Origin: Streptomyces qinglanensis
GTDB taxonomy: Bacteria; Actinomycetota; Actinomycetes; Streptomycetales; Streptomycetaceae
Reading direction: 5' to 3'
Length of the DNA: 64,000 nucleotides
NCBI RefSeq assembly: GCF_900111245.1
Contig: NZ_FOGO01000013.1
Location: forward strand, 71,384-135,383
The notes beneath the pieces were generated by a model, which had not been told where the DNA came from, made no database searches, and saw only the letters and a list, made by a program, of their open reading frames with translations. Positions within the stretch are counted from its first letter, which is position 1; every line of letters begins with the position of its first letter. Below are positions 34,058-41,153 of this stretch, one piece after another. The position numbers were made by a program, and so were the translations under genes.

Positions 34058-35077
34058 TCAGGGCTCGATCTCCGGCAGCCGGGGCATGACCTCCTCCACC
34101 AGCAGCCGCAGCGACCGCCGGCCCTCCTCGACGGGCATGCCGCCGCACAGCGGATGCAGCAGGATCTGCCGCGACCCCTCCGGCTGCCCGGCCACCAGTT
34201 CCAGGCACTCCCGCGGAGTGACGAAGCGGTAGACCCCCTCGGCTCGCAGCTCCGCCACCGTGCCCGCCTCGGCGCGCATCGCCGAGTGCAGGCCCGGTGT
34301 CTGCCAGGAGGCGTAGCGGCGCGCCTCGTACAGGAAGTGCTCGCCCAGCTCGGCCCACGCCCGGTCCGGGTCCTCGGTCAGGTGCAGGGCCGGCAGCTCC
34401 GGCGGCGGCATCAGGCACAGCGGGGTGCCGCCCGCGGCCGCGCAGCGCTCCTCGTAGTAGCCCGCCAGCTCCGGCAGGTGCGCGGGAAGGAACAGCGGCA
34501 GCCCCAGCCGCGCCGCGCGGCGGGCGGCCGGCCGCGATCCGCCGCCGACGAACAGCGGCGGGTGCGGCCGGCTGCCGGGGCGCGGGGTGACGCGCACCGT
34601 GCGGCCCCGGTAGCGGAAGGGCTCGCCCGTCCAGGCCGCCAGCAGCGTCTCCAGCACCTCGTCCTGCAGCGCCCCGCGGCGGGCGAAGTCCAGCCCCAGC
34701 GCGGCGTACTCCGGTGGCCGGTACCCGAGCCCCGCCACCGTGACCAGCCGCCCGCCGCCGACGAGATCGAGCACCGCGATGTCCTCCGCCAGCCGCAGCG
34801 GGTCGTACAGCGGCGCCAGGATCGCGCAGGCCGTCACCAGCGTGTGCCGCGTACGCCCCAGAAACGCGCCCGCCAGCGCGAGCGGCGCGGGGAGCCAGCC
34901 GTCCGGCGAGCCGTGGTGCTCCTCGACGATGAGAGAGGTCACACCGTGCGCGTCGGCGTAGCCCGCCATCTCCAGCGCGGCCCGGTAGCGGTCCCCGGGC
35001 TGTGCGTCCGCCGCCCGTACGCCCGGGGGCTGTTCGGGCTGGACGAGATTGAAACGGACGCTGGTCGTCACGGTCAC
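34058..35077 (-). CDS. LLM-class flavin-dependent oxidoreductase
   Basis: The 339-residue product is a luciferase-like monooxygenase (TIM barrel, FMN or F420-dependent). Family segments are the N-terminal VRFNLVQPEQ strand, HGVTSLIVEEHHG, LAEDIAVLDLVGGGRL and VGGGSRPAARRAARLG. A fbiD gene for F420 synthesis lies elsewhere in this window, and many actinobacterial members of this class use F420, but cofactor choice here is not shown by sequence. GTG 35077 is the likely start; a second in-frame GTG lies two codons later (35071). It is convergent with glcP and divergent from ftsY. Substrate unknown. Confidence 0.85.
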   Translation of the reverse strand: MTVTTSVRFNLVQPEQPPGVRAADAQPGDRYRAALEMAGYADAHGVTSLIVEEHHGSPDGWLPAPLALAGAFLGRTRHTLVTACAILAPLYDPLRLAEDIAVLDLVGGGRLVTVAGLGYRPPEYAALGLDFARRGALQDEVLETLLAAWTGEPFRYRGRTVRVTPRPGSRPHPPLFVGGGSRPAARRAARLGLPLFLPAHLPELAGYYEERCAAAGGTPLCLMPPPELPALHLTEDPDRAWAELGEHFLYEARRYASWQTPGLHSAMRAEAGTVAELRAEGVYRFVTPRECLELVAGQPEGSRQILLHPLCGGMPVEEGRRSLRLLVEEVMPRLPEIEP

Positions 35078-35185
35078 GGGGTACCCCCACCCGGTGGACG
35101 GCGATGCGGGTGCTGGACCGTAGTGGAGCACGCGCGAAGAGGGAATGGCCGTGCAGCCTTGCCGGTGGTCGATACTGGAGCCGCT

Positions 35186-36418
35186 ATGGAAATCGTCATC
35201 CTTGTAGTAGTCATCGCCGTGGTCGCGCTCGCCGCGATCAGCGGGCTCGTGGTCAGCGGCCGGAGGAAGAAGGCGGCCGAGGCCGAGCAGCCCGACACCG
35301 CCGCGAGCACCGCCGAGACCCCCGCCCGGACAGCCGAGCCCAAGGTCGGAGAGGAGGCGGAGGCCCCGCCCGAAGGCGCCCGCCGCACCGTCGAGGAGGT
35401 GGGCCTTCCCGAGACCGAGGAGGCGGCGGCCGAGGCGCCCGCCACCGCAGCGGAGGCCGCCGCCGCGCCCGAGGTCGAGACCCCGGCGCCGACGGCCGGA
35501 CGGCTGGTACGGCTGCGCGACCGGCTCTCCCGCTCCCAGAACTCCCTGGGCAAGGGCCTGCTGACCCTGCTGTCCCGGGAGCACCTGGACGAGGACACCT
35601 GGGAGGAGGTCGAGGACACCCTGCTGACCGCCGACGTCGGCGTCGGCCCCACCCAGGAGCTGGTCGAACGGCTGCGGGAACGCGTCAAGGTGCTCGGCAC
35701 CCGCACCCCCGAAGAGCTGCGCGGCCTGCTGCGCGAGGAACTGCTCGCGCTGGTCGGCACCGACCTGGACCGCACGGTGCACACCGAGGTGGAGGGCGCC
35801 GTCGACCGCCCGGGCGTGGTGCTCGTCGTCGGCGTCAACGGCACCGGCAAGACCACCACCACCGGCAAGCTCGCCCGGGTGCTGGTGGCGGACGGCAAGT
35901 CGGTGGTGCTCGGCGCGGCCGACACCTTCCGCGCCGCGGCGGCCGACCAGTTGGAGACCTGGGGCACCCGGGTGGGTGCCCGTACGGTCCGGGGCCCGGA
36001 GGGCGGCGACCCGGCCTCGGTCGCGTTCGACGCGGTCAAGCAGGGCACCGAGGCGAGCGCCGACGTGGTGCTGATCGACACGGCGGGCCGGCTGCACACC
36101 AAGACCGGGCTCATGGACGAACTCGGCAAGGTCAAGCGCGTCGTGGAGAAGCAGGCGCCGGTGGACGAGGTGCTGCTGGTGCTGGACGCCACGACGGGCC
36201 AGAACGGCCTGGTGCAGGCACGGGTGTTCGCCGAGGTCGTGGACATCACCGGCATCGTCCTCACCAAGCTGGACGGTACGGCCAAGGGCGGCATCGTGGT
36301 GGCCGTCCAGCGGGAGCTGGGCGTCCCGGTCAAGCTCGTCGGCCTCGGCGAGGGCGCCGACGACCTGGCCCCCTTCGAGCCGGAGGCGTTCGTGGACGCC
36401 CTGGTCCAGGAGGGCTGA
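35186..36418 (+). CDS. ftsY: Signal recognition particle receptor FtsY
   Basis: The 410-residue product is the membrane receptor for the SRP (Ffh is encoded at 43993). It has an N-terminal transmembrane helix (~3-25), unlike E. coli FtsY, then a ~80-residue acidic Ala/Glu/Pro linker (A region), the N domain and the G domain. GTPase motifs are GVNGTGKT (216-223), DTAGR and TKLDG. The start ATG 35186 puts the hydrophobic helix first (MEIVILVVVIAVVALAA). GTP hydrolysis is coupled to handing the ribosome to SecYEG. Confidence 0.97.
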   Translation: MEIVILVVVIAVVALAAISGLVVSGRRKKAAEAEQPDTAASTAETPARTAEPKVGEEAEAPPEGARRTVEEVGLPETEEAAAEAPATAAEAAAAPEVETPAPTAGRLVRLRDRLSRSQNSLGKGLLTLLSREHLDEDTWEEVEDTLLTADVGVGPTQELVERLRERVKVLGTRTPEELRGLLREELLALVGTDLDRTVHTEVEGAVDRPGVVLVVGVNGTGKTTTTGKLARVLVADGKSVVLGAADTFRAAAADQLETWGTRVGARTVRGPEGGDPASVAFDAVKQGTEASADVVLIDTAGRLHTKTGLMDELGKVKRVVEKQAPVDEVLLVLDATTGQNGLVQARVFAEVVDITGIVLTKLDGTAKGGIVVAVQRELGVPVKLVGLGEGADDLAPFEPEAFVDALVQEG

Positions 36419-36444
36419 CCGGCCGGTTTCAGCGTGCGCACCGC

Positions 36445-36495
36445 CGAGCGGCGCCGCCGCGACGTGCCCCCGAGGCGTCGCGGCGGCGCCGCTCG
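36445..36495. terminator. Strong bidirectional terminator after ftsY
   Basis: A perfect 20-bp stem (36445-36464 with 36476-36495) closes an 11-base loop, between convergent ftsY and the primase-fold gene. Confidence 0.88.
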
Positions 36496-36554
36496 CCTCA
36501 CCGGGAACGACCGCTCGCGCCTGCGCCGTGGTGGCGTGCCGCGACCGGAGGGGG

Positions 36555-37289
36555 CTACCGCACGGCCGCGGGCCTGTCCTGGGGGGTGCGCGGCCGCACC
36601 ACGGCCGAGCGGTGGCAGACGTAGGCGAGTGTGCCCAGCAGCAGCCGCGCCTGCGGGGGACGGCCGGCACGTTCCAGCGTGGGCGGCCGCAGCCAGCGCA
36701 CGGGGCCGTGTCCGGCCAGATCGGAGGGCGGTGCCGTGATGTGCTCGCCCTCCCCCCTGCCGCGCAGGTCGAGATCGGCGTCGTCCCAGCCCATCCGGTA
36801 GAGGAGCTCGGGCAGCTCGGCGGCCGCGCCCGGCGCGACCAGGAACCAGGCGCGCCCGGCCGGGGTCGCGGCCACCGGGCCCAGCGGGACGCCCATCCGC
36901 TCCAGCCGCGCCAGTGCGCACAGCGCGGCGTGCTCGCCGACCTCGATCACGTCGAAGGCGCGGCCCGTCGGCAGCAGCATGGCGGCGCCCGGAACCGCTG
37001 CCCAGGCGCGGGACGCCTCCTCCACGGTGGCGCCCGCCGGTACCTCCAGGGAGGCGTCGAGCGGATGGTCGCCGGGGGAGGGGCAGGCCCGTGCGCCGCA
37101 GGAGCAGACGACCCGGCCGCCCGAGCGGGTGGCGCGGGCGCCGGGGATCAGGTCCCAGCCCCAGAGGCTCGTGTACTCCGCGACGCGGGTGCACACCTGG
37201 GCGCGTTCGCGCCTGCGTGCGCCGGGCCGCAGTTCGCGGATCTCGCGGATGCCGCTGAGACCGCTGATGGCACCGATCGTGAAGCCCAT
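36555..37289 (-). CDS. Bifunctional DNA primase/polymerase-domain protein
   Basis: The 244-residue product resembles the stand-alone prim-pol (archaeo-eukaryotic primase fold) proteins that Streptomyces carry beside nsdA. Recognisable parts are the N-terminal YTSLWGWDLIPGARA, a cysteine motif CSCGARACPSPGDHP, and LLPTGRAFDVIEV with an acidic pair position. A clear second catalytic aspartate pair (DxD) is not obvious, so enzymatic activity is doubtful. ATG 37289 follows TTGGAG. Its role is unknown. It is divergent from nsdA and convergent with ftsY. Confidence 0.75.
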   Translation of the reverse strand: MGFTIGAISGLSGIREIRELRPGARRRERAQVCTRVAEYTSLWGWDLIPGARATRSGGRVVCSCGARACPSPGDHPLDASLEVPAGATVEEASRAWAAVPGAAMLLPTGRAFDVIEVGEHAALCALARLERMGVPLGPVAATPAGRAWFLVAPGAAAELPELLYRMGWDDADLDLRGRGEGEHITAPPSDLAGHGPVRWLRPPTLERAGRPPQARLLLGTLAYVCHRSAVVRPRTPQDRPAAVR

Positions 37290-37508
37290 GCTCACTCCAA
37301 CGGATCCCGAATGCTTATGGTTACGACTGCATTGCATACAGTGACGGCCGAGTTCCCGGCGTTCTCGGCGTTCCCGGGGGCTCCTGGGTGAGGGCAGGGT
37401 GCAGTGGGGGCAGCCTCCCCGTGGAGTTGTTTCCCTGGTGTCAAGTCAAGCGCGTCCGTGCGCCTCCGGGTTCATTCGAAGGGGTGGCGAATGGTGGCGA
37501 TTCTGCAA

Positions 37509-37538
37509 TTACACTCGCCCAGGTCGTGATCGTAGGAT
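37509..37538 (+). promoter_or_regulatory. Probable nsdA promoter
   Basis: TTACAC (37509-37514) and TAGGAT (37533-37538) are 18 bases apart, about 125 bases upstream of the chosen nsdA start. The rest of the 374-base gap at 37290-37663 holds no gene; near 37320-37345 lies a patch with TGCATTGCATA that may serve the minus-strand gene. Confidence 0.5.
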
Positions 37539-37663
37539 TACTTTCGGTACACACAGTGGAGAGCGCGGCGACCGACTATGCCGGAGGCATGGCCGGGTCG
37601 AGGGTGCGGCGGGTGCGGCGGAGCGCGGACCGATCCGGCCCTGAGCGCGTGCACCGAAGCGGG

Positions 37664-39232
37664 ATGGGGGCGTTACCAGTGGCTGAGCGAGGCCAGGCGG
37701 GCAAGAGCCCGAACGAGCGGCTGGGCTCGTGGTTCATGCGCAGCGGCTGGTCCAAGGGCGAACTGGCGCGGCAGGTCAACCGCCGCGCACGGCGGATGGG
37801 CGCACACCACATCAGCACCGACACCTCCCGGGTGCGCCGGTGGCTGGACGGCGAGCAGCCCCGGGAGCCCATCCCCCGCATCCTCTCCGAACTCTTCTCC
37901 GAGCGGTTCGGCTGCGTCGTGGCGGTCGAGGACCTCGGACTGCGCCCCGCCCGGCAGTCCCCGGCGGCCTCCGGCGTGGACCTGCCCTGGGCCGGACCCC
38001 AGACCGTGGCGCTGATCAGCGACTTCACCCGCAGCGACCTGATGCTGGCCCACCGCGGCTTCCTGGGCGCCTCACTCTCCGTGTCCGCGGGCCCCGCACT
38101 GATCGAACCCATGCAGCGCTGGCTCGTGCCGGGCACCGGCGCCGAGGCCGGATCGCCGGGGGAGCAGCCGGCGGCCCCCGCGCTCACCGTCCCCGCCCCC
38201 CGCGACGGACAGCGCCGTGCGGCGCGTGGCGGCGAGGACGGCGCGCCGCCGCGCGGGCCGCAGTTGTCCGCACCCGAACTGGAGCTGCTGGAGCAGACGA
38301 CCGAGATGTTCCGCGGCTGGGACGCCCAGTGCGGCGGAGGGCTCCGCCGCAAGGCCGTCGTCGGCCAGCTCCACGAGGTCACCGACCTGCTCCAGGAGCG
38401 GCACTCCGAACCCGTCCGCCGCCGGCTCTTCCGGGTCACCGCCGAACTGTCCGAGCTCGCCGGCTGGATGAGCTACGACGTCGGACTCCAGCCCACCGCG
38501 CAGAAGTACTTCGTGCTGGCGCTGCACGCGGCCAAAGAGGCCGGTGACCGGCCCCTGGGGTCCTACATCCTCAGCAAGATGAGCCGCCAGATGATCCATC
38601 TGGGCCGCCCCGCGGACGCCCTGGAGCTGGTGCACCTCGCCCAGTACGGCAGCCGGGAGGGCGCCACCGCACGCACCCAGGCCATGCTGCACGCCATGGA
38701 AGCCCGCGCCTACGCGAACATGGGTCAGCCCGGCAAGTGCAAGCGCGCGGTGCGGATGGCGGAAGAAACGTTCACGGACATCGACCGCGCGGACCCGGAC
38801 CCCGACTGGATCCTGTTCTTCTCCGAGGCCGAGCTGTGTGCGGAGACCGCGCACTCCTTCCGGGACCTGGCCTACTCCTCAGGCCGCAGCCCCACCTACG
38901 CCTCGCTGGCACGGCCCGCGATGGAGCGTGCCGTCGAGCTGTTCGGCCGGGAGGCCCGGGAGGCGGAGGGCGGCGGCCACCGGCGCTCCTACGCGCTCAA
39001 CCTGATCGGCATGGCCAGCGTGCACCTGCTCCAGCGGGAGCCCGAGGGCTGCGTGGCCCGGGCCAGCGAGGCCCTCGGCGTCGCCAAGCGGCTGCGCTCC
39101 GAGCGGGTCAACAACCGGCTGCGCCGCACCACGGCCGGCGCCGTCCGCGAGTTCGGGGAACTCGCGGACGTGGTGCAGCTCAGCGAGCGGCTCCAGGCCG
39201 AGCTGGCCGAGAGCGAGGCCGCCGCGGGCTGA
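37664..39232 (+). CDS. nsdA: Negative regulator of development and antibiotic production NsdA
   Basis: The ~522-residue product matches S. coelicolor NsdA as I remember it. NsdA is a TPR-like protein whose loss increases sporulation and antibiotic yield. An N-terminal basic segment (WSKGELARQVNRRAR...TSRVRRWLDGEQPREPIP) resembles a helix-turn-helix, and the C-terminal half is helical with TPR-like repeats (LAGWMSYDVGLQPTAQKYFVLAL, MEARAYANMGQPGKCKRAV). Upstream the frame is open to 37388, but conservation begins near the chosen ATG 37664; GTG 37679 is an alternative. It is likely transcribed alone, with a small GCGCGG hairpin behind it. Confidence 0.9.
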   Translation: MGALPVAERGQAGKSPNERLGSWFMRSGWSKGELARQVNRRARRMGAHHISTDTSRVRRWLDGEQPREPIPRILSELFSERFGCVVAVEDLGLRPARQSPAASGVDLPWAGPQTVALISDFTRSDLMLAHRGFLGASLSVSAGPALIEPMQRWLVPGTGAEAGSPGEQPAAPALTVPAPRDGQRRAARGGEDGAPPRGPQLSAPELELLEQTTEMFRGWDAQCGGGLRRKAVVGQLHEVTDLLQERHSEPVRRRLFRVTAELSELAGWMSYDVGLQPTAQKYFVLALHAAKEAGDRPLGSYILSKMSRQMIHLGRPADALELVHLAQYGSREGATARTQAMLHAMEARAYANMGQPGKCKRAVRMAEETFTDIDRADPDPDWILFFSEAELCAETAHSFRDLAYSSGRSPTYASLARPAMERAVELFGREAREAEGGGHRRSYALNLIGMASVHLLQREPEGCVARASEALGVAKRLRSERVNNRLRRTTAGAVREFGELADVVQLSERLQAELAESEAAAG

Positions 39233-39300
39233 CCCGCGCCGGGCGGCGACGGGAATCCCCGGCGGACGACCACCGGGGAGCGCAGCGTACGCGCGTCCCC

Positions 39301-39316
39301 GCGCGGAAAGCCGCGC
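39301..39316 (+). terminator. Short hairpin after nsdA
   Basis: A perfect 6-bp stem closes an AAAG loop (GCGCGG/CCGCGC) 69 bases after nsdA and is followed by TTCATCT. Confidence 0.4.
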
Positions 39317-39327
39317 TTCATCTCCTC

Positions 39328-39363
39328 GTAACAGCGGCGGGCCGGTTTTCACGGCCTGGAAAC
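39328..39363 (+). promoter_or_regulatory. Possible GlnR-type site before amtB
   Basis: GTAAC at 39328-39332 and, further on, TTCAC-N6-GAAAC at 39348-39363 resemble the GTNAC-N6-GAAAC half-sites bound by the nitrogen regulator GlnR. Phasing between the two halves is off by about two bases, so only the second is a reasonable match. amtB is a known GlnR target in S. coelicolor. Confidence 0.35.
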
Positions 39364-39492
39364 ACCCGGGGGCGACGGCGGAAACCGGGCTTCGGAAACC
39401 TGGCATTCAGTCCGCCCTCCCTCCTTCTTCGGCCGGGAGGCGCCCCTACGATCCGGCCCCCGCAGGACCGCGACCCCGAGGAGACGCCCACA

Positions 39493-40818
39493 GTGAACGG
39501 CGCGGATACCACTTTCGTCTTGGTCAGTGCGTTTCTCGTGATGGTGATGACGCCTGGCCTCGCCTTCTTCTACGGCGGCATGGTCCGGGTGAAAAGCGCC
39601 CTGAACATGCTGATGATGTCCTTCATCTCGCTGGCGATCGTCAGCGTGCTGTGGGTGCTCTACGGCTACTCGCTGGCTTTCGGCCCGGACACCGGCGGAG
39701 TCGTCGGCAATCTGGACTTCGTCGGCCTCAAGGGCATCTCCGCCGACTCCCTCACCGGGAAGGGCGGCATTCCGGTCTTCGCCTTCGTCCTCTTCCAGAT
39801 GATGTTCGCGATCATCACGCCCGCACTGATGAGCGGCGCCCTCGCCGACCGGGTGAAATTCAGCGCCTGGGCGGTGTTCCTCACGCTGTGGGTGACGGTC
39901 GTCTACTTCCCCGTCGCGCACTGGGTGTGGGCCGAGGGCGGCTGGCTCTACGACCTGGAGGTCATCGACTTCGCGGGCGGCACCGCCGTGCACATCAACG
40001 CCGGTGTCGGAGCGCTGGCCGCCGTCCTCGTCGTCGGCAAGCGCATCGGCTTCAAGAAGGACCCGATGCGTCCGCACAGCCTGCCGCTGGTGATGCTCGG
40101 TGCCGCGCTGCTGTGGTTCGGCTGGTTCGGCTTCAACGCCGGCTCGGAGCTCGCCGCCGACGGCACCGCCGCCAACATGGCGCTCAACACCCAGCTCGCC
40201 ACTGCGGCCGCCATGCTCGGCTGGCTGGTCTACGAGCGGGTGAAGCACGGCGCGTTCACCACGCTGGGCGCCGCCTCCGGTGCCGTGGCCGGACTGGTGG
40301 CCATCACCCCCTCCGGCGCCGCGGTCAACGCCATGGGCGCGCTGCTGATCGGCGTCGTCGCGGGCGCGGTCTGCTCGTGGGCGGTCAGTCTCAAGTACAA
40401 GCTCGGCTTCGACGACTCGCTGGACGTGGTCGGCGTGCACCTGGTCGGCGGCGTCATCGGCACCCTGCTGGTGGGCTTCCTGGCCGTGGACGGCGTGGGC
40501 GGCCTCACCCAGTTCGGCAAGCAGGCGCTCGGCGCCGGCTCCGTGATGGCCTTCTCCTTCGCGGTCTCCTGGCTGCTGGCCAAGCTCGTGCACGCCACGA
40601 TGGGCTTCCGCGCCGACCCGGACGACGAGGCGGCCGGCGTCGACCAGGCGTTCCACGCCGAGACCGCGTACGACTTCAGCGCCGTCGGCGGCTCCTCGGT
40701 CCGCGACCGGGGCGGCCCCGCGGCCGCCGGATCCGCCGCCGCGGGGAGCGCGGCCGCGCAGGCCCCGCGCGCTGACAGCGCCCGTCACGACAGCCACGAC
40801 AGCAAGGTGGACGCATGA
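39493..40818 (+). CDS. amtB: Ammonium transporter
   Basis: The 441-residue product is an Amt-family channel with eleven membrane helices (residues ~5-415). The pore twin-histidine residues are H167 (GTAVHINAG) and H316 (VGVHLVGG). The phenylalanine-rich GLAFFYGGMVR in helix 1 and GWFGFNAGSEL are further signatures. A ~45-residue Ala/Ser/Asp-rich cytoplasmic tail ends the protein. GTG 39493 follows GAGGAG. It overlaps glnK by 4 bases. GlnK plugs AmtB when nitrogen is ample, so the gene pair encodes a transporter and its gate. Confidence 0.97.
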   Translation: MNGADTTFVLVSAFLVMVMTPGLAFFYGGMVRVKSALNMLMMSFISLAIVSVLWVLYGYSLAFGPDTGGVVGNLDFVGLKGISADSLTGKGGIPVFAFVLFQMMFAIITPALMSGALADRVKFSAWAVFLTLWVTVVYFPVAHWVWAEGGWLYDLEVIDFAGGTAVHINAGVGALAAVLVVGKRIGFKKDPMRPHSLPLVMLGAALLWFGWFGFNAGSELAADGTAANMALNTQLATAAAMLGWLVYERVKHGAFTTLGAASGAVAGLVAITPSGAAVNAMGALLIGVVAGAVCSWAVSLKYKLGFDDSLDVVGVHLVGGVIGTLLVGFLAVDGVGGLTQFGKQALGAGSVMAFSFAVSWLLAKLVHATMGFRADPDDEAAGVDQAFHAETAYDFSAVGGSSVRDRGGPAAAGSAAAGSAAAQAPRADSARHDSHDSKVDA

Positions 40819-41153
40819 AGCTCATCACCGCCGTGATCAAGCCCTACCAGCTCGACGAGGTGAAGGAGGCGCTGCGGGCCTTCGGCGTCCAGGGCCTCAC
40901 CGTCACCGAGGCCAGCGGCTACGGGCGGCAGCGCGGGCACACCGAGGTCTACCGGGGCGCCGAGTACACCGTCGACCTCGTCCCCAAGGTGCGCATCGAG
41001 GTGCTGGCGGAGGACGAGGAGGCCGAACAGCTCCTGGAGATCGTCGTCAAGGCCGCACGCACCGGCAAGATCGGCGACGGGAAGGTGTGGACGGTGCCCG
41101 TCGAGACCGCCGTCCGGGTGCGCACGGGCGAGCGGGGACCGGACGCGCTGTGA
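40815..41153 (+). CDS. glnK: PII nitrogen signal protein GlnK
   Basis: The 112-residue PII protein begins MKLITAVIKPYQLDEVKEAL. The T-loop (~37-55) contains Tyr51 in YRGAEYTVDL, the residue modified by GlnD. In Streptomyces GlnD adenylylates rather than uridylylates this tyrosine, from published work on S. coelicolor. The B-loop GKIGDGKVW binds ATP and 2-oxoglutarate. It overlaps amtB and glnD by 4 bases each, so the three are translationally coupled. Confidence 0.97.
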   Translation: MKLITAVIKPYQLDEVKEALRAFGVQGLTVTEASGYGRQRGHTEVYRGAEYTVDLVPKVRIEVLAEDEEAEQLLEIVVKAARTGKIGDGKVWTVPVETAVRVRTGERGPDAL

